A stretch of DNA of 64,000 nt from Oasisia sp. SBJ-2009 (Eukaryota > Annelida > Polychaeta > Sabellida > Siboglinidae). The notes beneath the pieces were generated by a model. The model saw only the letters and a program-made list of their open reading frames with translations, was not told where the DNA came from and did no database searches. The DNA is taken from contig OZ024854.1 of the NCBI GenBank assembly GCA_964017155.1, positions 18,866,055 to 18,930,054 of the forward strand, given 5' to 3'. The translations under genes and the position numbers were made by a program. This document shows positions 1 to 12,892 of the stretch, piece after piece (positions within the stretch are counted from its first letter, which is position 1; the number at the start of each line of letters is the position of its first letter).

Positions 1-410
1 AACATACAGTGAAACAGTCAAATTTAAATAGCAGTACTGCTTACATAAAAATTTAAATCTCAACACGCCAAATGCATCTTTTCACTAAATCCCAGTTATT
101 TGCTAAAAAGTTGAAACACTGCAAAAACATTTTTAACATAAAATTGCAATATAGAAAACAATTATACATGAATATTCAACCATACAACCTCTATGCCATT
201 ATTTGATATGTATACTTCATGAATTTCTTAAGAACTTGTGGCTGTAGCTTAAACACAAAAGTATACATGTAATTTTAAATTTGTTTGTAAATAATCGATG
301 TTGAATACTGGGCACATGTTTTGATTTCTTATTAACTGTTAAAACTAAACATAAGCACAAATGTGACAACTCAGTGTTAGTTCCTGTTAAAAAAATTAGT
401 GCACCTTTAA

Positions 411-1251
411 AGGACAAAAAAACGCAACTGTTTCGTGGCATACGCCTAATAGAGTTAATATAAAGAAACAATTTCCACATATACTCAATTTTGTAACGCC
501 AACGGTTTACCAGAAAAACAAATTTGAATACCCAGCCATCCAAATACTGTGAGCAACACCATCTTAGACGAAGAATGACGTCACGACGGTGAGACCCTCT
601 CCACGCAGATTCCCTGCATGGGGTTTGGCTGTTGCCATGAAATGGCTGCAACTCGGCAATGCGCGTAACATGCTGATGACGGTAAATATAAAGTTGTATA
701 TTATTGATATCGCTGAAATCATCCTATCAACTGATGATACATGTCTACTTCAAAGCATTTCTCCTCAAAATGGACCGAGCAAAGTGAACTGTACTTGGAC
801 TGGAGGGATTCCAAACATTACGCCCGCAAACGTGAATCCATTGCTTCAATACTACCGGTTGTTTCAACTATTATTGCATGCAACCGTATGCTGTAAGGCA
901 TAATTACTCAAGTTTACCACAGATTTAACCACAGATTTAGATACACATCTATAAGCAGCTGCTAGATGTCACGCCAACTGAACGAACTGTCGAAGACTCG
1001 AAGTTGTTGACCCTTAACGATGTCGTTGGAAGCTGACGAGACATAGAATGCCGCGAGCTGAATGGCCAAGCCAAGTTAACCCTTCACTGATGGCGGCGTC
1101 TAGACCATCGTGGATTTCGTTAGAATTTTAGACTTTAAAGTCACATTCTGAGTAAACCGTTGACGTTAAAAAATTGAGTATATGTGGAAATTGTTACTTT
1201 GTATAAACTCTATTAGGTATATGACGCGAAACCATTGTGTTTTTTTGTCCT
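411..1251. mobile_element. TTAA-flanked inverted-repeat element (MITE-like)
   Basis: The sequence from 411 begins AGGACAAAAAAACGCAACTG and the right end near 1251 is its reverse complement. Inverted arms of roughly 100 bp (about 411-513 and 1154-1251) are recognisable with scattered mismatches. TTAA lies directly outside both ends (407-410 and 1252-1255), as expected for a TTAA target-site duplication. No transposase reading frame is present between the arms, so this is non-autonomous. TTAA duplications are typical of piggyBac and Kolobok DNA transposons; the AGG start resembles the elements at 19288 and 58601 in this window. Confidence 0.65.
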
Positions 1252-1738
1252 TTAAGGCAAGCTTGCTACAAGCAGAGATGAAATTTTGGGAAATCTCAAA
1301 ACTGAAAACTTTTATGTGGGCGACATGGTCTACGTATGGTGCACACACAAAATTCTTAATATTTCAAGATGCCCTATGCAAAACATGACTGGTGTCTTAT
1401 TTATTGCAAATATCTGGATATTGCATTGATTCTCAGAAAGAATCTGCCTGGCGGTTTTGGTATAACCAACTTGCCAATGTGTGCCACTTGAACTAGCAAG
1501 TTGGTTATAGTAGCGTTCATCTCCTATCACCATATCCCCACCAACAAAAAACTGGAGCCCTGGATCTGGATGATTCTTGGAAATTATTGAGTTACATCAA
1601 TACTGTAGGGTCCATAATAGACGCCCACCCCTTTTTAGATGTCAAACAGTCCAGTGTCATTTTTATTTTAGCGGTGATGGTATCTAGAAATTATTTTTGA
1701 AATGGACATTGATATGGACATGACCAATTAGTAGTGTC

Positions 1739-1829
1739 CTAAATTGCATTTTGCTTGTGAGTTACAAATATCATGTGTTAGTTTTACTAACACATGATAT
1801 TTGTAACTCACAAGAAAATGCAATTTAGT
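1739..1829. repeat. Near-perfect short hairpin
   Basis: Two arms of about 43 bases are separated by only three T residues (near 1783-1785). The left arm runs from TAAATTGCATTTTGCTTGTG and the right arm is its reverse complement with one single-base deletion. It could be a tiny foldback element or a cruciform-forming site. No coding potential. Confidence 0.75.
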
Positions 1830-2164
1830 TTAAAGAAGAAGTCCCATATAATTTTAGATTCTGTTGTACATGAAGAGGTTAAATGTTCACAAAGTACACT
1901 AAAACTGTGAAAGTAAAGTTCATTAACATTCATCTCCACAGTCTACACTGTAACGTCCAGGTACGATGATTATTGCCATTATGCATTTTAAATGCAACAG
2001 AGTAGAAGCGACAATTACTAGCTACGATGTTGAATGTGTAATTCTTCAACAATAACTGTGGGTAAGGCAACCGAACTGGTGAGACTTTCATAAGTAAATA
2101 TAATTATGGTAAACATAAATGTGTATCACAGAGGGCTTTTATTTCTTATTTTATGGTACTATCA

Positions 2165-3610
2165 CAGGGGTCGACAATAGCGCTGGCCCGATGGCCCGAC
2201 CGACGCGTGTTGTTAGGGTGTCGGGCCAGTTCGGGCCACCAGTTTTTATATTTTACTGGCCCGACAGGCCACTGGTTTCAACAAGTTACAATGGAATTAT
2301 TCACCATTGTTTTATATAGTTTCCATCAATTGTCACTCATTACGCAACAATTAAACATAATGTGTAACAGCGTGGACTCGTGTTATCAGTCGAAACTAGT
2401 CACCATCTTGGCTACAAATTGCAAGTTCTCCATAACTTCGTACGGTGTCGCTACTCGTGACGTGAGGCGGAGACCCAAGGCAGACACCTCCCTAGTGAAT
2501 TAGCTAAGATATCGCTTCGGATTTTGTAGTAATAGCCGAGTGGTACCTAAATAAAATTTGTGATTGAATTTGGCGTTCTCCTTTATTATTGTTGCTATCC
2601 TAATCTGCAAAACTAATAGACAAAATATGTTGAGCATGTCACGACAACCCCTTGTGGACTTCTTGTGAACTTGTACTAAATAATAGTATTAGTAACGAAA
2701 TAATGATATTGAAAAATGTATAGACCGTAACTATAGGCTAAGTAATAACTCACATAAAACATAGTCGTGTTGTAGCTGAATTTTCTAACTTGTTTATTCC
2801 AAAATATATCCATTCCAATAAGAAAAACGTCAATTTGTCACAGGACGTCAATGACCCCCAGCTTCCCGTTCGACCTCCGGCTGTCGGCACTAAGCAGTCG
2901 CCTGCAGCAAATACTTCTATGCACGCCATCGTCGCCTTCCATTTCTTTCTCCGATTAATATTAGTTCACACCTTGTGATAAATTTATAATGTTTGGCAGC
3001 GACAGGATCCACACCAACGTCGTTTAGCTAACGCCATGGCATTATCTAGGTCACCTCGTGTCATGCACATAGCGGCCGGAATTCCCCGAAGCTGACGAAC
3101 GGCGAACGCCAAATAAGGAGATAGTCGGTTGAATATTTATTTGGATTTCCCGTATATACAGGTCAAAGGGCGGGGATGCCGTCTATGCAAGCAGTTAGAG
3201 GACAGTTTGGTGGTTCTATTCGTACCACACAACATGGCGAACAGTGAAAGTACGGTGGCATTACTAAGGTCTAAACATCGCGTATTTTCGAACACATCCT
3301 TCGTCTTCAAAATTAAAATGGATTTCACAATCGATAGGGGCTCATTTGTTATGGCAAACAAATAACTTAGAGGTATGTAATTAATATAAAAGTTAACTTT
3401 ATTGACAGAATACATACAAAAGAATTAGAAAACGGCAAAAACACGTTTTTGTTTATTTGTCATTTCAGCTGCCGTTTCTATTTTAGTGTCATAAATAATA
3501 AACAAATATATTTTATTGTTCGGGCCAGTAACTTTTTGGGCGGGCCAGTAACTTTTAAAGTCCACTGGCCCCCCGGGCCAGTGAATACAAAATGTTATTG
3601 TTGACCCCTG
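2165..3610. mobile_element. hAT-like non-autonomous element, 1.45 kb
   Basis: The left end reads CAGGGGTCGACAATAGC and the right end, reverse-complemented, reads CAGGGGTCAACAATAAC. The five bases TATCA flank both ends (2160-2164 and 3611-3615), a plausible target-site duplication. Both subterminal regions are packed with TGGCCCG/CGGGCCA motifs, resembling subterminal repeats of hAT elements. CAGGGGT-type ends are characteristic of hAT transposons; a 5-bp rather than 8-bp duplication would fit the hAT5 group. No transposase is visible; the short reading frames inside are not convincing. Confidence 0.6.
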
Positions 3611-4627
3611 TATCATGTGCAGAAATCAAACAAATGACGGATTTGCTTACGTTAAATTAAGCACCAACTCTATGTGTAAAGTTTCTCAGCAACAACAGTG
3701 GAAACAACATATTATGTTTCCACTTACGGCAATAGCATCCCTGCACTATATGTTAACGCTTGAAGCAAACAGGAATGCTATTTAATCATTTATGCCTGAA
3801 AAAAGAATGTCCACAAAGATACAATATAATTAACAGAGGCATATAATTATATATTAATATGCCTGTGGAAAATGCTGGATGATATCATTAATAGACCGAG
3901 GTATCAAATTTAGGCAAACATGTAGTTATAATGGTAGAATCAAAGTGGGCACGGATTCTAGACAGGGTCCCTTCTAGACTACTGTGAACTGACAACTGCT
4001 GACTGCCGAGTCTGCTGTCACACCGAACTTGATAGGTCACTAAATAAAATATTAATTACTACATTAGTGTTGCAAGAATTACTCGGTGCTTAAAAACAAC
4101 CGTTTCATTATTAGTGTGTGATTGCTTTCATACTGTTCCTTTTGACCACGCTAACACAATAACTACGGCCAGGGCCGCCGGGTGGTTTTTGCAAATCATG
4201 ACACATGCACTTGAACTTTTAGAAATAAATGCAAATACTAAAACATTATAAGCGCCGTCAAATTTGAATCCCGTTACATATATTTATCGTTGACTGGATC
4301 GATTCTTCCCACCTTTGCTCGGGATTTTCGTCGTCGGCATCAATGGCACTTAGATCTTGATCTAAATCAGAATTTGTCTCATGCAAACTGTCAGCATCCG
4401 CCATGCTGTTCATATTCACAGCTCCGCATAAATAGCATTTGTAAATGTCTAATGGTTGTTAATACGAAATTTGTATGATGAGTCATTACATTAATATTTG
4501 CTATTGCAAGCAAGTTTGCATATGTTGCGGTAAAATATATTATTAACAAAAAGTAATACTATTGGATTCTTTAAAGTATTCAATTTAATACCTAATGATT
4601 TTCGATGCAAAATTCACCGCGTGCTTT

Positions 4628-4653
4628 CCAATCGGCTCCATTTCCTTGGCAAC
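4628..4653 (+). promoter_or_regulatory. CCAAT box and degenerate RFX X-box upstream of calaxin
   Basis: CCAAT is at 4628-4632. At 4640-4653 the sequence ATTTCCTTGGCAAC has a perfect right half (GGCAAC) and an imperfect left half of the RFX X-box (GTNRCC N0-3 RGYAAC). It lies about 73 bases before the start codon. RFX factors control ciliary genes in animals, and calaxin is a ciliary dynein-arm protein, so the position is sensible; binding is inferred only from sequence. Confidence 0.4.
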
Positions 4654-4725
4654 CTCCAAGCGTTGGCGGAGTGTTCGAGCGGTAATGTTCCTGCATTAAA
4701 CCAGAACGCATAATAATTTTAGATT

Positions 4726-7700
4726 ATGGCCTCCCTGATTGCCAGAAAGCAGCAACAAAAACTTGCGGATGACTTAGTCAAGCTAACAAACTGTAAGTTT
4801 AGACGACAAGCACATGCACATTGATTTCAAAGTCACTGCTTGTAGACCGATGGTCGTGTTTGGACCACATTATTTTAATACATTTTGACGTATCTATACT
4901 ACGTCTACAGTATTGATTAGTTGCCATTTAATAGGGCTAGGCAATGTAAACAACAATGTATAACAATTGTTTTGGAGAAAATAAAAAGTAAGTGTTTACA
5001 TTATTATCATGTAGGTAAATCATCATTTTAATTTACGTACGTACTGTGACTGTGTTGACCAGGAGATCGATCGACAACACACATGACACAAGTGGCCAAA
5101 CCGTCTTCCTGGCACTTCACCAATATGTAGCAGCACAGTCAAAAGCTGAAACCAACTACTAAGTGTCTAAGCCATATCAGTTGATTATTTCAGTAGCATG
5201 TTTATGGTCTTATTCACCTCACCTTGGCAAAATCAGATCAGACATTATAATTTGCCATCTGAAATTAACAAATGCATCTCTCCATCCAAGCCTTGGACCA
5301 AGCCTTCCAAGGTGATGTCCTCCTACTAAAATGTGCCTGTAATGCCCTGTATATAATGGTCTTTATGATCTATGTTCCCACATTTTTAAGCCACACATTT
5401 TGCAGGATTTCCTATTTTCGCTCTTCACCAACTTGTGCTGTAGCATGTTTAAAGCATTGCAATAACAATTTTGTTATCCTTAATTTGTACTGCTATATTG
5501 AACCTTTGGACAAGTTAATTATTTTGCATTCTTCCAGTTCATTCAGCTGTATGATTACCTGGCAATAGACAGTGATGGGTATTTGTGTTTGAATATATAT
5601 GTCAAACAATAATCGTGGTGTGTCTGAATGCCTCCCATTGAAGTCGGGGTGATGTTTGACCCACGAGGCCAGTCATGGGGCAAAGTACTACTATTGATTA
5701 GTTGCCATTTAATAGGGCTAGGCAATGTAAACAACAATGTATAACAATTGTTTTGGAGAAAATAAAAAGTAAGTGTTTACATTATTATCATGTAGGTAAA
5801 TCATCATTTTAATTTACGTACGTACTGTGACTGTGTTGACCAGGAGATCGATCGACAACACACATGACACAAGTGGCCAAACCGTCTTCCTGGCACTTCA
5901 CCAATATGTAGCAGCACAGTCAAAAGCTGAAACCAACTACTAAGTGTCTAAGCCATATCAGTTGATTATTTCAGTAGCATGTTTATGGTCTTATTCACCT
6001 CACCTTGGCAAAATCAGATCAGACATTATAATTTGCCATCTGAAATTAACAAATGCATCTCTCCATCCAAGCCTTGGACCAAGCCTTCCAAGGTGATGTC
6101 CTCCTACTAAAATGTGCCTGTAATGCCCTGTATATAATGGTCTTTATGATCTATGTTCCCACATTTTTAAGCCACACATTTTGCAGGATTTCCTATTTTC
6201 GCTCTTCACCAACTTGTGCTGTAGCATGTTTAAAGCATTGCAATAACAATTTTGTTATCCTTAATTTGTACTGCTATATTGAACCTTTGGACAAGTTAAT
6301 TATTTTGCATTCTTCCAGTTCATTCAGCTGTATGATTACCTGGCAATAGACAGTGATGGGTATTTGTGTTTGAATATATATGTCAAACAATAATCGTGGT
6401 GTGTCTGAATGCCTCCCATTGAAGTCGGGGTGATGTTTGACCCACGAGGCCAGTCATGGGGCAAAGTACTACGAACAATGCTAAAGACTGGGTACTGTGT
6501 TAAAAAATGCATAAAGTTACCTTTACTTTATGACCTTAAACCAAAGCTATGCATTTTATTTCAGTCAACAAATTTGAGATAGAATGTCTGCTGAAGAAGT
6601 TCCGAGAGTTGACTTCCGTCAAGTTGGACAGAACAAAGTTCAGGGATATTCTGCACAAAGACTTTGACATGACCGATGACATCATTATGGACAGAGGTAA
6701 ACAAAAAGAAAGAGGAATTGTATAAAAAGCTATGCTTTGATAATAAGGAATCTAAAAAATATTAAGGACAACTTTCAGCAACACATCAGTAATATTAATG
6801 AAAAATCTGACCATTTTACAGAAAATAATAAAGTAGCGTTTTTTCATGTATTGTGAACGCTTTTGAAAAGAACACAACTTAAACTGAAACAGTCGATGTA
6901 TGAGAAGAAAAAAGAATTCACATTCTATATGTATTTTTCTGCATTATTATTAACTGGAATATACAAAATGTTGGTGGATTTTGTAGTCTAAGATTTGCTT
7001 TATTCAGAAAAAGTTTTGAACTCCATGTTTGCTGCAAATTATCACATTATTTTATTATATTTATATTTGTTAGTGTTCAAGGCATTTGACCGGGATAACG
7101 ACAGCTTTGTGAATATGGAGGACTGGGTGAAAGGGCTGTCAGTTTTCCTCCGTGGTTCCCTGGAGGAACAGATGCACTGTAAGTGTCAACAATGTCCAAC
7201 ATCAGCACACAAGCTGGGTATCAGATATTGACAAAAACAACTTCTGGTGAAAAATATGCAGACTGTAGGGCTACATGAAGAGTGATGTCTATTGTGGTTT
7301 TGCATGTCAAAAAATAATATATTTTAGAATATCAACCAATTCATTTCTCAATGTAGTTTTCTTGTATGTCAAGAATTATGTCAGATAATTTGATTGGCAA
7401 TGCGTGTTCATTCATGCTATTTATTTCTGTATCAAAGTCCAATTTTCTAAATGATATGTGTGGATAAGCCATTTTCATGATTTCAACAACAAATAAAATG
7501 TATTTCAGTTTTTTATATTACAACTGTGCTATTGTGTACATACGCATGTCTTGTAAGAGGTTCATGAAATTTGATTGGCTGGGATGTGTCAATTTCAAAA
7601 TATATGCAAATTACTGGAGCCATGCAAAGTGGCTCAAGGGATCCCACTTGTGACACCATGGGGCCTACTGAGCCATAAAAATACTTTTACATTTAAAGTA

Positions 7701-10700
7701 GATCAGTCAGAGATGAATATGCGATTTTATTACAACAGACATCGAGTTATGTGTTATTCATCATAACTCAAAGTAATTTTAAGATATTCAGTTATTCAGA
7801 GTTTACATGCAACACCTGCATGCCAGGCAGATGGACATTCCATAAATATCAGTTACGTCCAACTAAGTTGGAAAACATTTGTGTTAGTATCAGATGTTGG
7901 CAATTACATATTTTGATATTTTATGGGAAAGCATTAATAAATATTTACATAAATGATTTTTGATCTGTTATCAGTGTTGTATTTAGTAGATTGTCACTTC
8001 GAATTGTTATTGCAGTTTGCTTTGAGGTGTACGACCTGAACAGCGATGGCTTCATCTCGCGGGAGGAGATGTTTCACATGCTGAAGACGTCACTCGTGAA
8101 ACAGACGACAGAGGAAGACCCCGACGAGGGCATCAAAGATCTCGTAGAAATCACGCTAAAGAAAATGGTTCGTTTCAACATTAGGACCAAACTACAAATA
8201 ATTGCTTGAGCGTTTTTAAAAGAAATATAAAAGTAGTAATTAAATGCACTTTACAACATTGAAAATATCAGAAAAGAAATGTCTTAATAAACTGGAACAT
8301 GTTTCTTTGGCAGTGAACTTTTTTGAAGTTATTTATTTTCAAATGGTTAAATCAAAGATCAACTGACCAAGGATACTTGAATGACCATAGAAAGAAGTTA
8401 GACAATATGGAATGTATCGTCCATGACTCCAAGATGTGGTTTCTGTTGTAACAAATTAACTTACCTTGGGGTAAATGATTTGATATGTGTGACTTTTTGA
8501 CCATCGTCTGTGGATTTTGATCATGCACTGGTATCATTCGATATCACATGACACCATTGCATGGCCAAGCTCCATAGACAATATCACATGTTTCAAATGA
8601 TATGTAAGTGAATTTCTTACAACATAAGGTGAGATTATGTTTTCTCTTTGGAATAGACACAAATATGGATGTGCTGTGTTCAGGACTTTGACAGTGATCA
8701 CCGGGTGTATTAATATATGGATGTGTCGTGTGTTCAGGACTTTGACAGTGATCACCGGGTGTATTAATATATGGATGTGCTGTGTGTTCAGGACTTTGAC
8801 AGTGATCACCGGGTGTATTAATATATGGATGTGTCGTGTGTTCAGGACTTTGACAGTGATCACCGGGTGTATTAATATATGGATGTGCTGTGTTCAGAAC
8901 TTTGACAGTGATCACCGGGTGTATTAATATATGGATGTGCCGTGTGTTCAGGACTTTGACAGTGATCACCGGGTGTATTAATATATGGATGTGCTGTGTT
9001 CAGAACTTTGACAGTGATCACCGGGTGTATTAATATATGGATGTGTCGTGTGTTCAGGACTTTGACAGTGATCACCGGGTGTATTAATATATGGATGTGC
9101 TGTGTTCAGAACTTTGACAGTGATCACCGGGTGTATTAATATATGGATGTGCCGTGTGTTCAGGACTTTGACAGTGATCACCGGGTGTATTAATATATGG
9201 ATGTGCCGTGTGTTCAGGACTTTGACAGTGATCTCCGGGTGTATTAATATGTGGATGTGCCGTGTGTTCAGGACTTTGACAGTGATCACCGGGTGTATTA
9301 ATATATGGATGTGCCGTGTGTTCAGGACTTTGACAGTGATCATCTGGTGTATTAATATATGGATGTGCCCTGTGTTCAGGACTTTGACAGTGATCACCGG
9401 GTGTATTAATATATGGATGTGCCGTGTGTTCAGGACTTTGACAGTGATCATCGGGTGTATTAATATGTGGATGTGCCGTGTGTTCAGGATTTTGACAGTG
9501 ATCTCCGGGTGTATTAATATGTGGATGTGCCGTGTGTTCAGGACTTTGACAGTGATCACCGGGTGTATTAATATATGGATGTGCTGCGTTCAGGACTTTG
9601 AACGTGATCACCGGGTGTATTAATATATGGATGTGCCGTGTGTTCAGGATTTTGACAGTGATCACCGGGTGTATTAATATATGGATGTGTCGTGTGTTCA
9701 GGAATTTTGACAGTGATCACCGGGTGTATTAATATATGTATGTGCCGTGTGTTCAGGATTTTGACAGTGATCTCCGGGTGTATTAATATATGGATGTGTC
9801 GTGTGTTCAGGATTTTGGCAGTGATCACCGGGTGTATTAATATATGGATGTGCCGTGTGTTCAGGATTTTGACAGTGATCTCCGGGTGTATTAATATATG
9901 GATGTGCCGTGTGTTCAGGATTTTGACAGTGATCTCCGGGTGTATTAATATATGTATGTGCCGTGTGTTCAGGATTTTGACAGTGATCACCGGGTGTATT
10001 AATATATGGATGTGCCGTGTGTTCAGGATTTTGACAGTGATCTCCGGGTGTATTAATATATGGATGTGCCGTGTGTTCAGGACTTTGACAGTGATCACCG
10101 GGTGTATTAATATATGGATGTGCTGTGTTCAGGACTTTGACAGTGATCATCGGGTGTATTAATATATGGATGTGCGTGTGTTCAGGACTTTGACAGTGAT
10201 CACCGGGTGTATTAATATATGGATGTGCCGTGTGTTCAGGACTTTGACAGTGATCACCGGGTGTATTAATATATGGATGTGTCGTGTGTTCAGGACTTTG
10301 ACAGTGATCTCCGGGTGTATTAATATATGGATGTGTCGTGTGTTCAGGACTTTGACAGTGATCACCGGGTGTATTAATATATGGATGTGTCGTGTGTTCA
10401 GGACTTTGACAGTGATCACCGGGTGTATTAATATATGGATGTGTCGTGTGTTCAGGACTTTGACAGTGATCGTCGGGTGTATTAATATATGGATGTGCCG
10501 TGTGTTCAGGACTTTGACAGTGATCATCGGGTGTATTAATATGTGGATGTGCCGTGTGTTCAGGACTTTGACAGTGATCATCGGGTGTATTAATATGTGG
10601 ATGTGCCGTGTGTTCAGGATTTTGACAGTGATCACCGGGTGTATTAATATATGTATGTGCCGTGTGTTCAGGATTTTGACAGTGATCTCCGGGTGTATTA

Positions 10701-12680
10701 ATATATGGATGTGCTGTGTTCAGGACTTTGACAGTGATCACCGGGTGTATTAATATATGGATGTGTCGTGTGTTCAGGACTTTGACAGTGATCACCGGGT
10801 GTATTAATATATGGATGTGTCGTGTGTTCAGGACTTTGACAGTGATCTCCGGGTGTATTAATATATGGATGTGTCGTGTGTTCAGGACTTTGACAGTGAT
10901 CACCGGGTGTATTAATATATGGATGTGCTGTGTTCAGGACTTTGACAGTGATCACCGGGTGTATTAATATATGGATGTGTCGTGTGTTCAGGACTTTGAC
11001 AGTGATCACTGGGTGTATTAATATATGGATGTGCTGTGTTCAGGACTTTGACAGTGATCACCGGGTGTATTAATATATGGATGTGTCGTGTGTTCAGGAC
11101 TTTGACAGTGATCTCCGGGTGTATTAATATATGGATGTGTCGTGTGTTCAGGACTTTGACAGTGATCACCGGGTGTATTAATATATGTATGTGCCGTGTG
11201 TTCAGGATTTTGACAGTGATCTCCGGGTGTATTAATATATGGATGTGTCGTGTGTTCAGGACTTTGACAGTGATCACCGGGTGTATTAATATATGGAAGT
11301 GTCGTGTGTTCAGGACTTTGACAGTGATCACCGGGTGTATTAATATATGGAAGTGTCGTGTGTTCAGGACTTTGACAGTGATCACCGGGTGTATTAATAT
11401 GTGGAAGTGTTGTGTGTTCAGGACTTTGACAGTGATCACCGGGTGTATTAATATATGGAAGTGTCGTGTGTTCAGGACTTTGACAGTGATCACCGGGTGT
11501 ATTATTAATATATGGAAGTGTCGTGTGTTCAGGACTTTGACAGTGATCACCGGGTGTCGTTCAAGGACTTTGAGGAAGCAGTGCAGAAGGAACCGCTGCT
11601 TCTTGAAGCATTTGGCCAATGTCTGCCAGAACAATATGTATGTATTACTTATCACGGCTTTCGCTTGGTTCTGGTGGCGCGTTTATCTATGTATTCATCT
11701 TAATAACACATGCACATTTTAATAACACATGCATATTCTAATTTTTGTCATTTATTTTCAAATCACGAATGCTGCTTCAGGCTTTTTTAATGCAATCTGA
11801 TTTTCAACATATTTATGCTCATCTAGAAAACACTAACTATGTTGTAAATTGTAATAAATGAGTAACATGCATCTTCCATTTAATATTTTTAATTATATAC
11901 TTACTTAGTTTAAAATTAATTTGTTTAGTTAATTAATTTAAATGTCTAGCAGTATGATAATTAATATGTATATATTGTATTGATAATAATATTATGGATT
12001 AATTAATATATTGTATTAAATAAGTAAGTGTACAGTAGTAGTACATAAATCTATATTCAGGTAGATATCTACAGTGGAACATCAGTTATGGGGGCTCTGA
12101 CAATAGGGACAAGTTGGGAAACTTTTCCAAATGCTGCTGTACTTCATTAAGTGTGTGATTTGGTGTTTTTTTGGTCAAAAGGATAATTTTAAATCTAAAC
12201 ATTCTCTGTGGGCATGAATGGTAAAATGAAGTTCCACTGAATAATAATTATTTTTAAACAAGAACTGTTCATCTTTCAAGTTTAGCTATCAATATGATCA
12301 TGCTCTCACTCGGGAGGTAACTAATTACATACTATAGGCTCGGTACTTTATGTTGTACATTCAAAGTAGAGAATATATACAATGGAATTAGACTAGACAC
12401 TACCAGGTACTTGGCAAAATCTGCCACTAGAATTGTGTGATTGAATCTTTTTGTTGCCACTCTGTGGCTCTGTCCAAGTTTACATTTAGGTCACTCACTA
12501 TGTGTTCGTAATTCCTTAATCAACAGTAACTGCAACAGTGAGGTCCTGAGTAACTGCAACAGTTTGGTGTAGAAACAAATCACAGGCACAATTAACTAAA
12601 CTAACTTGACTAACAATAATTATCCAGTTATACAGGTAACCAAATTACTTAAATGTGTATAATATATATATATATACATG

Positions 12681-12736
<56 letters not shown>

Positions 12737-12892
12737 CATAGTATTTGTATATTAAGATTGGATTCAGGTGGAATCACTATGGCAGTAGGTGGGCTTTTAG
12801 TAGTTAACTCTCTAATGGTAGATGAAGACACAACTCTGCACTTTTTCTTGCAGAGAGTCAAGGAATACGAAGCCACATTCACAGCGTACTAG
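4726..12892 (+). CDS. CLXN: Calaxin (EF-hand, outer dynein arm calcium sensor)
   Basis: Exons: 4726-4792, 6565-6696, 7074-7178, 8016-8167, 11533-11637 and a terminal exon 12854-12892 (alternative terminal exon at 13757-13837). The joined frame gives 199 residues with this terminal exon; human calaxin has 211. Recognised from [28 protein letters not shown] '[12 protein letters not shown]', [19 protein letters not shown] and [11 protein letters not shown], all close to vertebrate EFCAB1. Calaxin binds dynein heavy chain in a calcium-dependent way at outer dynein arms of motile cilia. Three EF-hand loops are visible: [18 protein letters not shown] and DFDSDHRVS. The first and third lack the usual glycine at loop position 6 (S and H instead). 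Intron 4 is almost entirely a minisatellite built from the start of exon 5. The exon 4 donor (GTTCGT) is weak. Confidence 0.93.
4911..6472 (+). repeat. 781-bp direct tandem duplication in calaxin intron 1
   Basis: Copy 1 is 4911-5691 and copy 2 is 5692-6472, head to tail with no spacer. I found no differences between copies by eye, so it is either recent or an assembly artefact. It carries no recognised exon, although each copy contains a short frame resembling an EF-hand loop. Confidence 0.95.
8666..11556 (+). repeat. 54-bp minisatellite containing calaxin exon 5 acceptor and exon start
   Basis: About 53 head-to-tail units, mostly 54 bp with some 52-bp units lacking a GT. Each unit carries TATTAATATATGGATGTG, a GT-rich tract, TTCAG, then the first 24 bases of exon 5 (GACTTTGACAGTGATCACCG and following). 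The genuine exon 5 at 11533 is the last unit, where TCGTTC replaces the TATTAA that follows GTG in all other units. Variants include GAC/GAT at the second codon position region, GATCTC and GATCAT. Long reading frames on both strands are a by-product of the unit being divisible by three. Confidence 0.97.
12661..12735. repeat. TA-rich microsatellite
   Basis: Alternating TA with occasional C/G interruptions, in the last part of calaxin intron 5. Confidence 0.95.

Larger units (their letters stand above)
1..4725. other. Intergenic region upstream of calaxin
   Basis: Apart from the two inverted-repeat elements and the hairpin listed separately, I see no protein with family resemblance and no RNA gene here. 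Short reading frames on both strands fall inside repeats or lack homology and codon character. The last 100 bases before the calaxin start carry promoter-like motifs. Confidence 0.5.

Noticed and set aside
8666..11556. CRISPR-like array (regular repeats)
   Set aside because: The units are head-to-tail without unique spacers and the sequence is eukaryotic.
9568..11722. Long repetitive reading frames on both strands (up to 401 codons) in the calaxin array
   Set aside because: They arise because the 54-bp unit is divisible by three; all frames open in the array read the same repeat and none has family resemblance.
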